Source: a bacterium
Lineage (GTDB): Bacteria > Verrucomicrobiota > Verrucomicrobiae > Limisphaerales > J093
Length of the DNA: 5,552 nucleotides
NCBI GenBank assembly: GCA_021839785.1
Contig: JAKCAB010000389.1
Coordinates: 1-5,552 of the forward strand
Reading direction: 5' to 3'
Part shown: in pieces, positions 1 through 4,447 of the stretch
How positions within the stretch are numbered: the stretch's first letter is position 1
How the letters are laid out: each line of letters begins with the position of its first letter
Translations under genes and position numbers: made by a program
The notes under the pieces: generated by a model
What the model saw: only the letters and a program-made list of their open reading frames with translations
Told to the model about the DNA's origin: nothing
The model's database searches: none

Positions 1-1
1 G

Positions 2-415
2 GAATTTCCCGGCTGGGTGGACCACACGCAAATGGCCGCGCGCCTGGGTCGGTCGCAAATCCTCGGCTTCCCGAGCGTGCGCGAATTCGGCGGCGGGGTG
101 GTGCTGGAGGCGATGGCGCTGGGTTTGGTGCCCATCGTGGTGAACCACGGCGGCCCCGGCGAACTTGTCCCGCCAGGCACTGGATTTGCGCTGCCGCTGG
201 GTTCCCGCGAGCTGTTGGTGCAACGCTTCCGCGAAACTCTCGCGGACCTCGTCACCCGCCCCGAACAACTCCGCAGCTTGGGCGCGCGCGCGCAGGCGCA
301 CGTCCACCGCCACTTTACCTGGGAGGCCAAGGCCGAGAAAGTGCTGGCGGTTTATCGCCAAGTCATGGGCGAACGCACCCGCCAGGCCGATTTTCCAATG
401 TCATTCTCCAACTGA
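2..415 (+). CDS. Glycosyltransferase family 4, C-terminal part (5' end outside window)
   Basis: This is the C-terminal half of a GT-B fold glycosyltransferase of the GT4 (RfaB/GT1-like) type, which transfers a sugar from a nucleotide-sugar donor to a growing cell-surface glycan, normally on the cytoplasmic side of the membrane. The frame is open from base 2, giving 137 visible residues, so the true start lies upstream. The GTG at base 17 is only an internal codon. The donor-binding signature is clear: Ser-Val-Arg-Glu-Phe-Gly-Gly-Gly followed by Leu-Glu-Ala-Met-Ala forms the E-x7-E motif (visible residues Glu28 and Glu36, first Glu at bases 83-85). It is followed by the usual Gly-Leu-(V)-P-(I)-V strand and a Gly-Gly-Pro-Gly-Glu loop. 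The last 60 residues look like the family's closing helices. The stop lies 10 bases before the next gene, so the two are probably co-transcribed. The acceptor and linkage cannot be read from this part. Confidence 0.9.
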   Translation, partial: EFPGWVDHTQMAARLGRSQILGFPSVREFGGGVVLEAMALGLVPIVVNHGGPGELVPPGTGFALPLGSRELLVQRFRETLADLVTRPEQLRSLGARAQAHVHRHFTWEAKAEKVLAVYRQVMGERTRQADFPMSFSN

Positions 416-425
416 AATCATTGTC

Positions 426-1319
426 TTGAAAACGAAGCGAATCATCCTGATTTGTCCGGCACAACGCCCCGCCGTTGCTGCCCTGGCCGTCAAACAACCT
501 CTCGTCCTTGCCCCGTTCCTTGGCCAAAGCGTGTTGGAGCACGCGCTCGCCCATTACGCCGCGACCGGCGCCACGGAGATTTCCGTCCTCGCCAGCGACC
601 GCCCAGAATCGATCCGCGCCGCACTCGGACACGGCGAGCGATGGGGGGTGAAACTCACTGTCGTCGGCGAGACAGCGGAACCTGACGTGGCCGCGGCTCG
701 CGCCCGGCATGGGCACGGCCAAGCCAGTGCCGCCGAGGTGTGGCTGCTCGACCGTCTGCCGCAACTGCCGGAGCACCCGTTGTGGGACAGCCCGGCCGCG
801 TGGTTGGCCGCCCAGCTCGCGTTGTTGCCACGCGCGGCCAAGGAACGCGTCGGCATGCGCCAACGCGCGCCGGGCGTGTTCGTCGGCTTGCGTTCGCGCA
901 TCGCCGAGGACGCCACGCTGCAAGGCCCGTGCTGGATCGGCACCAACGTGCGCATCGGCTCCGGCGCGGTGGTTGGTCCCCATGCCATCATCGAGGACGG
1001 CAGCTTTGTGGACGAAGGCGCCGAGGTCGGGCACAGCGTTGTCGGCCCGGAAACCTACGTGGGCGCCCAAACGGAATTACGCGACTCCTTCGCCCACGGC
1101 GCCGATTTGCTCAATCTGCGAAACGGCTCGCGCGCGACCCTCACGGACCGTTTCCTCCTGGGCGATCTTTCCCGCGCCGAACCCGAGGAACCCCGGAACG
1201 AAGGCCGGTCGCGCACCGGAAAAGCGGCCGGCGTTCGCCGTTTGCTCGCGAAGGGACGACGGATTCTGCGCCGGATTCGGCTTACGGCAACGGCGGCCGA
1301 TGAACCTTGCAGACATTGA
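426..1319 (+). CDS. Degenerate sugar nucleotidyltransferase-like protein with left-handed beta-helix domain
   Basis: A 297-residue protein. Residues about 5-85 resemble the Rossmann-like start of NDP-sugar pyrophosphorylases (GlmU, mannose-1-phosphate guanylyltransferase): strand, VLEHAL helix, TEISVL strand, and a G-x-G-x-x-W-G-V-K-L segment. The catalytic G-x-G-T-R signature loop is absent; residues 10-20 read Cys-Pro-Ala-Gln-Arg-Pro and onwards. The catalytic domain is also short, about 145 residues instead of roughly 230. Residues about 150-222 carry hexapeptide repeats of a left-handed beta-helix (W-I-G-T-N-V, R-I-G-S-G-A, V-V-G-P-H-A and so on). Next comes a T-E-L-R-D-S and L-L-N-L-R-N-G stretch, as in beta-helix ends of NDP-sugar enzymes. 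The tail from about 257 is Arg/Lys-rich. No ATG or GTG fits this frame near the boundary. The TTG at 426 gives a natural Lys-Thr-Lys-Arg-Ile-Ile-Leu beginning 10 bases after the upstream stop, and further extension would run into the glycosyltransferase. It may be a scaffold, regulator or acyltransferase-like protein of the polysaccharide cluster rather than an active nucleotidyltransferase. Confidence 0.72.
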   Translation: MKTKRIILICPAQRPAVAALAVKQPLVLAPFLGQSVLEHALAHYAATGATEISVLASDRPESIRAALGHGERWGVKLTVVGETAEPDVAAARARHGHGQASAAEVWLLDRLPQLPEHPLWDSPAAWLAAQLALLPRAAKERVGMRQRAPGVFVGLRSRIAEDATLQGPCWIGTNVRIGSGAVVGPHAIIEDGSFVDEGAEVGHSVVGPETYVGAQTELRDSFAHGADLLNLRNGSRATLTDRFLLGDLSRAEPEEPRNEGRSRTGKAAGVRRLLAKGRRILRRIRLTATAADEPCRH

Positions 1320-1322
1320 ATT

Positions 1323-1361
1323 GGCGGGCATTGCAACGGCAGCAATGCTTTGATGCCCGCC
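1323..1361. repeat. Perfect 9-bp inverted repeat (outer stem)
   Basis: GGCGGGCAT at 1323-1331 is the exact reverse complement of ATGCCCGCC at 1353-1361, with 21 bases between them. It begins 3 bases after the stop of the beta-helix gene and ends 16 bases before the first STAS start codon. The stem is GC-rich, but no run of T follows, so it is not a textbook intrinsic terminator. It may fold as an RNA hairpin or act as a protein-binding dyad. Confidence 0.55.
1328..1348. repeat. Perfect 7-bp inverted repeat (inner, competing stem)
   Basis: GCATTGC at 1328-1334 pairs exactly with GCAATGC at 1342-1348 across a 7-base loop. Bases 1328-1331 also belong to the 9-bp outer stem, so in RNA the two full stems cannot form together. 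The word GGCATTGCA (1327-1335) recurs in the spacer after 4134. Confidence 0.5.
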
Positions 1362-1377
1362 GCACGAATCACCCGTT

Positions 1378-1680
1378 ATGACGACCAAGTTAAATGGAGA
1401 CACCTTGAAGATTGGCGGATTGACCGAGTTGAACGCCACCAACGCCGCCGGCTTCCGCGACGAGGCCCGCGCCGCCTTGACCGACGCCGTCACCACGCTC
1501 GACGTGGACCTCTCGAGCACGACGTTCCTGGACAGCAGCGGTCTGGGCGCGCTCATCGCGTTGCACAAGACCATGGCGACGCGCGGCGGCTGCCTGCGCA
1601 TCCTCAAGCCCACGCCCACCGTGCTCCAGATTCTGGAGCTGACGCGGCTGCATCGCGTCCTGGAAATCCTGCAAACCTGA
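1378..1680 (+). CDS. STAS-domain anti-sigma factor antagonist with phosphorylatable DSSG motif
   Basis: A 100-residue, single-domain STAS protein of the SpoIIAA/RsbV type, the typical length for this family. These cytoplasmic proteins are the switch element of partner-switching systems. Unphosphorylated they bind and sequester an RsbW-like kinase or another target; phosphorylation on a Ser breaks that contact. The core D-V-D-L-S strand (42-46) and F-L-D-S-S-G-L-G-A-L (50-59) match the family's phosphorylation loop, which puts the expected phosphoserine at Ser54 (SpoIIAA Ser58 equivalent). ATG 1378 is chosen because it starts exactly where STAS domains usually begin. It opens a four-gene operon; the next gene, a second STAS, starts 10 bases after this stop. 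The kinase and phosphatase likely to act on it are fused in one protein encoded two genes downstream. The target it controls is not visible here. Confidence 0.88.
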   Translation: MTTKLNGDTLKIGGLTELNATNAAGFRDEARAALTDAVTTLDVDLSSTTFLDSSGLGALIALHKTMATRGGCLRILKPTPTVLQILELTRLHRVLEILQT

Positions 1681-1690
1681 ACCGCATCCC

Positions 1691-1993
1691 ATGAAAACCG
1701 AAAGCCACGGAGCCACACTCGTCATCACGGACATCGACCGCCTGAGTGCCACCAACGCCACCTGGTTCGAGGAACTCGCCGGGGCCCGGCTCTTGGACGC
1801 GCACCGCACGGTGGACGTGGACCTCAGCCACGCCCGGTTCATCGACAGCGACGGCCTCGAGGCGCTCATCGCCGTGCGAAGCCGGCTGGTTGGCCGCCAG
1901 GGCCGGGTACGGCTGTTGAGTCCGGCGCCGATGGTCAAGACGTTGTTGAAACTGCTGCACCTGGACCGCGTGTTCGACATCGTCAACAACTAG
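1691..1993 (+). CDS. Second STAS-domain protein with DSDG in place of DSSG (phosphomimetic-like)
   Basis: Also exactly 100 residues and alignable to the preceding STAS protein end to end without a gap. By hand count about 45 of 100 positions are identical, so the pair looks like a tandem duplication. The core D-V-D-L-S strand and F-I-D-S-D-G-L-E-A-L loop (50-59) are kept, but the residue expected to be phosphorylated is Asp54 instead of Ser. An Asp there may imitate the phosphorylated state, which would leave the protein unable to bind an RsbW-type kinase domain, or bound to a different partner. Ser53, directly before it, is still present and could be an alternative site. The gene lies 10 bases after the first STAS and 6 bases before the kinase-phosphatase gene. 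The ATG at 1691 has no Shine-Dalgarno sequence but is the only start giving a full-length domain. Confidence 0.86.
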   Translation: MKTESHGATLVITDIDRLSATNATWFEELAGARLLDAHRTVDVDLSHARFIDSDGLEALIAVRSRLVGRQGRVRLLSPAPMVKTLLKLLHLDRVFDIVNN

Positions 1994-1999
1994 CCCGGC

Positions 2000-3766
2000 A
2001 TGGAAGCCGTCGTCGCCACCCGCCCGCGCACCTGCGCGTTGCAGGCGCCCTGCACACTGTCCGGCGCGCGCGAATTGTGCCGACAGGCGCGGGAGTTTCT
2101 CGCGGAAACGGGGCTCGCGGCGGCGGACTTGGACGGCTGGGAACTGGCGCTGGACGAGGCCGCGAACAACGCCGTGCAAAACGCCCGCCCCGCCGACCGA
2201 CACAAGCCCATTCGCGTCGAGGTGGTGGCCGGCGACACCGTTGTGGAAGTGCGCGTCACGGATCACACGCCCGGCTTCGACTTCCCGGACGTGGCGGAAC
2301 TGCCGGATCCGGAGGCGGAATCCGGGCGCGGCCTGTTCATCATTCGCAGCCTGACCGACGAGGCGCTCTATTTGCGTGGCGCGCGGGAGAACTGCCTCGT
2401 TTTGCGAAAGCGGCGGTCGCCGGCGGCCACGCCCCAGCCGGACCTCCAACAAGAACTGGCCGAGGCGCGCCAAACGCTCGATTTGATGACCGAGGAACTG
2501 GCGTCCTCCTACGAAAGCCTGTCGGCCATCTTCCGCTTCAGCGCCGAACTGCAGGCGGATGTGCCGACGGACGAGTTTGCGCGCCGGTGGCTGGACCAAC
2601 TGCTGCGGATCACGGAATCCGACTGGTTTATCCTCCACCTCAAAGACCGAGACACGCCGTGCCTCCGCGTGGCCGCCACTTCGTTCGAAGGTTGGAGCGG
2701 CGAACCGCTGTGCCTGAACGCCGCCGCGGGGAGTAGTCCGTCCGTGGAAGTCCGGGCGGCGACGGAGCGGGTGGACGTGTGGTTCGACGGGCAGGCACCG
2801 CTTCCGGCTGGTGACCCGCTCGCCCGCCTCGGCGGGCAAGGTTGCGGCTTCGCGCATCCCATACTCGTCAATGACACGCTGGTCGGCGTGCTCGTGGTGG
2901 CGCGCCGCAGCAACGATCGACCGTTCGGGGCCGGCCAGGTCAGCGTCATCCAGACCTTCGCCGACTTCCTCGGCATCCAGATTCGCAACACGCAGTTTCA
3001 GGAAGAGCAGGTGCGGGCGCGCCTCATCACGCGCGAACTGGAAATCGTGGCCAGCATCCAACACCTGTTGTTGCCGGGGCAACTACCCTCGGCGCCGCGC
3101 GCCGCGCTGGCGGGCTTTTATCGCAGCGCGCGGGAAGTCGGCGGCGATTATTATGACGCGTTGCCCACCGGCGACGGCAACCTGCTGTTGGTCGTGGCCG
3201 ACGTCATGGGCAAGGGCCTCCCGGCGGCGCTGTTCGCGCTGATGTTCCGCAGCCTGGTGCGGGCGCGGTTGGACCTCGCGCCCCGGCCGGCTGAATTCCT
3301 GGCCTGGCTGAACCGGCATCTGTCGGACGAACTGGACCGCGCCGGGATGTTCATCACCGCGCAACTGGTCTTTCTCGACGCCTCCCGCGGCGAGATGCGC
3401 GTGGCCGGCGCCGGCCATCCGCCCTTGCTGTTGGCGAATGCGTCCGGCAAAGCCACGGAGATCCCGTCGGCCAGCGCACCGCTGGGCCTCCTGCCCAAAG
3501 AAATGTTTTCCGAGACATGCCACGCGATTCCCGCAGGCTGCGCCTTGATGTTCACCGATGGCCTCATCGAAGCCCGCAACCACGTCGGCGACCTGCTCGG
3601 AATCGATGAAGTGAAGTCCCTCCTGGCCCACGCCGCCCGCCAGGGCGAGTCCTGCGAAGCCATCAAGCAACGCCTCGTCCAACGCCTCCACGACTTCGAG
3701 CAAAGCACCCTACCCGCCGACGACACGGCCTTCATCGTGATCGCCGGCCAGCATCCCAAGCCATGA
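2000..3766 (+). CDS. RsbW-like serine kinase - GAF - PP2C/SpoIIE phosphatase fusion protein
   Basis: This 588-residue soluble protein has no signal peptide or membrane segment. Domain 1 (about 15-137) is an RsbW/SpoIIAB-type ATPase. Its N box is L-D-E-A-A-N-N-A-V (Glu53, Asn57), its G1 box D-H-T-P-G (Asp88, Gly92), and its G2 box G-R-G-L-F-I-I (109-115). Residues about 147-175 look like a coiled-coil linker. Domain 2 (about 172-331) is GAF-like, with a V-G-V-L-V-V-A-R-R strand near 295-303 and a closing helix leading into a signalling helix. Domain 3 (about 343-584) is a SpoIIE/RsbU-type PP2C Ser/Thr phosphatase with its metal ligands: G-G-D-Y-Y-D (Asp383), V-A-D-V-M-G-K-G (Asp401), F-T-D-G (Asp520) and A-D-D-T (Asp574/575). 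It thus carries opposing kinase and phosphatase activities, presumably on the neighbouring STAS proteins and tuned by a GAF ligand. The classical order in many fusions is phosphatase then ATPase; here it is reversed, as in SypE. The stop overlaps the next start (ATGA). Confidence 0.9.
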   Translation: MEAVVATRPRTCALQAPCTLSGARELCRQAREFLAETGLAAADLDGWELALDEAANNAVQNARPADRHKPIRVEVVAGDTVVEVRVTDHTPGFDFPDVAELPDPEAESGRGLFIIRSLTDEALYLRGARENCLVLRKRRSPAATPQPDLQQELAEARQTLDLMTEELASSYESLSAIFRFSAELQADVPTDEFARRWLDQLLRITESDWFILHLKDRDTPCLRVAATSFEGWSGEPLCLNAAAGSSPSVEVRAATERVDVWFDGQAPLPAGDPLARLGGQGCGFAHPILVNDTLVGVLVVARRSNDRPFGAGQVSVIQTFADFLGIQIRNTQFQEEQVRARLITRELEIVASIQHLLLPGQLPSAPRAALAGFYRSAREVGGDYYDALPTGDGNLLLVVADVMGKGLPAALFALMFRSLVRARLDLAPRPAEFLAWLNRHLSDELDRAGMFITAQLVFLDASRGEMRVAGAGHPPLLLANASGKATEIPSASAPLGLLPKEMFSETCHAIPAGCALMFTDGLIEARNHVGDLLGIDEVKSLLAHAARQGESCEAIKQRLVQRLHDFEQSTLPADDTAFIVIAGQHPKP

Positions 3767-4134
3767 CCAAGAAAATTCTCATCGCGGACGACGAACCCCA
3801 CATGCTGCGGGTCACGGAACTCAGCTTGAAGAAAGGCGGGTTCGAAATCTTGCTCGCCCGCAACGGCCGCCAGGCGGTGGACCTGGCCCGGCGTGAAAAG
3901 CCGGACCTGGTGGTCCTGGACGTGGTCATGCCGGAACTGGATGGCCTGGCCGCGCTGCGCGAGTTGAAGTCCGCCCCCGAGACCGCCGGCATCCCGGTGA
4001 TCATGCTCACTTCCCGCGGCCAGACGGTGGCCCGGGAAGAAGCCGCCGGCTCCGGCGCCGCGCTGTACCTCACCAAGCCGTTTTCGCCCTCCCAGTTGCT
4101 GGCCGAGGCCCGGCGGGTGATGGGCCTGGCTTGA
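3763..4134 (+). CDS. Stand-alone CheY-like response regulator receiver
   Basis: A 123-residue single receiver domain with no output domain. All hallmark residues are present: the acidic pocket Asp9-Asp10-Glu11, the phospho-acceptor Asp53 (V-V-L-D-V-V-M-P), Thr83 (M-L-T-S), Tyr102 and Lys105 followed by Pro-Phe. It should therefore be phosphorylated by a sensor histidine kinase, none of which is in the window, and act by protein contact. Its ATG overlaps the stop of the kinase-GAF-phosphatase gene by 4 bases (ATGA), the signature of translational coupling. The likely partner is therefore that fusion protein. In HsbR and SypE a receiver domain sits inside the same polypeptide as the kinase and phosphatase; here it seems to be supplied in trans. 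The alternative is a diffusible phosphorelay intermediate unrelated to the phosphatase. Confidence 0.93.
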   Translation: MTKKILIADDEPHMLRVTELSLKKGGFEILLARNGRQAVDLARREKPDLVVLDVVMPELDGLAALRELKSAPETAGIPVIMLTSRGQTVAREEAAGSGAALYLTKPFSPSQLLAEARRVMGLA

Positions 4135-4180
4135 CCCGGCCCGACTGACCCCCGCGCGTCCGCCGGTGGCCGTTGCCCGC

Positions 4181-4193
4181 CGCCGCTTCGGCG
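4181..4193 (+). terminator. Possible weak terminator hairpin after the receiver gene
   Basis: CGCCG at 4181-4185 and CGGCG at 4189-4193 form a 5-bp stem; an alternative pairing gives a C(TTCG)G tetraloop. It lies about 47 bases after the receiver stop. It is followed by cgccctaaaatt rather than a T run, so intrinsic termination is doubtful. In such GC-rich sequence a 5-bp stem can arise by chance. Confidence 0.25.
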
Positions 4194-4229
4194 CGCCCTA
4201 AAATTGGAACCTCCCGCCGGTTTCTGGCA

Positions 4230-4287
4230 TTGCATTGCAGAGTTGGCACGCTGCCAGCGTTAAAGCCAGCCACGAATGCAACTGCAA
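4230..4287. repeat. Tandem TTGCA words inverted against tandem TGCAA words
   Basis: TTGCATTGCA (4230-4239) faces TGCAA-C-TGCAA (4277-4287), its reverse complement apart from one inserted base. Between them lies the small dyad TGGCA/TGCCA (4244-4256). In RNA this gives a two-tier stem-loop; in DNA it looks like a set of operator half-sites. Confidence 0.4.
4243..4258 (+). promoter_or_regulatory. Sigma-54-like -24/-12 element (weak)
   Basis: TTGGCACG at 4243-4250 matches the -24 half of the sigma-54 consensus (YTGGCACG-N4-TTGC). The invariant GG (4245-4246) and GC (4257-4258) are 10 bases apart, as required. The -12 half reads CAGC instead of TTGC, so two conserved T positions are missing. The same bases form a small dyad, TGGCA (4244-4248) with TGCCA (4252-4256), which could be the real reason for the match. 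If used, transcription would start near 4270 and leave a leader of about 180 bases before the phosphodiesterase gene. Confidence 0.22.
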
Positions 4288-4392
4288 CGACAATACAAAA
4301 CGCCGCGGGCGCGGAAAATGGCTTGTTTTACCAACGATTCTGCCGCGTTTTCGGTCAGCACGCCTCCCACACACTCCCTCACAAAGAGCGCA

Positions 4393-4411
4393 ATTGCATT
4401 GCCGATGCAAT
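4393..4411. repeat. Perfect 7-bp inverted repeat before the phosphodiesterase gene
   Basis: ATTGCAT at 4393-4399 is the exact reverse complement of ATGCAAT at 4405-4411, with a 5-base spacer. Its right end is 36 bases before the ATG at 4448, a position suited to an operator or leader hairpin. It contains the same GCATTGC word (4396-4402) seen at 1328, 4227 and 4232, and another TGCAA follows at 4417-4421. Confidence 0.45.
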
Positions 4412-4447
4412 CGCAGTGCAACCCAACCCCGTTACCGCGTAGCTGAG

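Larger units (their letters stand above)
1320..1377. other. Intergenic spacer before the signalling operon
   Basis: This 58-base gap separates the polysaccharide-type genes from the STAS operon and is by far the largest gap between bases 1 and 4134. It is almost filled by two overlapping inverted repeats, listed separately. I see no good -35/-10 pair and no ribosome-binding site ahead of the ATG at 1378. It could be a terminator of the upstream operon, a leader of the downstream one, or both. Confidence 0.6.
4135..4447. other. 313-base non-coding spacer with repeats
   Basis: No convincing gene is present. Short open frames here lack recognisable domains and natural starts. Base composition is less GC-rich than in the neighbouring genes, with A/T-rich words such as aaaattgg and caatacaaaa. 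It contains a GC-rich hairpin soon after the receiver gene, a sigma-54-like element, a cluster of TTGCA/TGCAA words and a dyad close to the next start, each listed separately. It probably holds the end of the signalling operon and the promoter and leader of the phosphodiesterase gene. Confidence 0.7.

Noticed and set aside
165..425. Upstream extension of the beta-helix protein to an ATG-like start at 165
   Set aside because: It would overlap the glycosyltransferase by about 250 bases, and the extra residues are Ser/Arg/Pro-rich shadow sequence. TTG at 426 begins right at the first beta-strand.
363..1070. 235-residue minus-strand frame over the nucleotidyltransferase-like gene
   Set aside because: The composition is shadow-like and there is no motif; the opposite strand shows clear hexapeptide repeats.
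1316..1359. Sigma-70 or sigma-54 promoter in the STAS leader
   Set aside because: TTGAAT and TTGCAA could serve as -35 boxes, but no -10-like hexamer sits at 16-18 bases. TTGGC at 1321 with TTGC at 1331 has the wrong spacing for sigma-54 (8 instead of 10 bases).
2303..2312. 10-base palindrome CCGGATCCGG
   Set aside because: It lies inside the coding sequence of the kinase domain between the G1 and G2 boxes and is easily explained by codon content.
1604..3082. 492-residue open frame on the minus strand
   Set aside because: It lies antisense across the second STAS and most of the kinase-GAF-phosphatase gene. It has no recognisable domain and a His/Arg/Gly/Gln-rich composition typical of the reverse complement of GC-rich genes.
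4173..4442. 89-residue open frame in the spacer, + strand
   Set aside because: It starts with TTG, has low-complexity Ala/Thr/Pro composition, no ribosome-binding site and no domain, and runs through inverted repeats.
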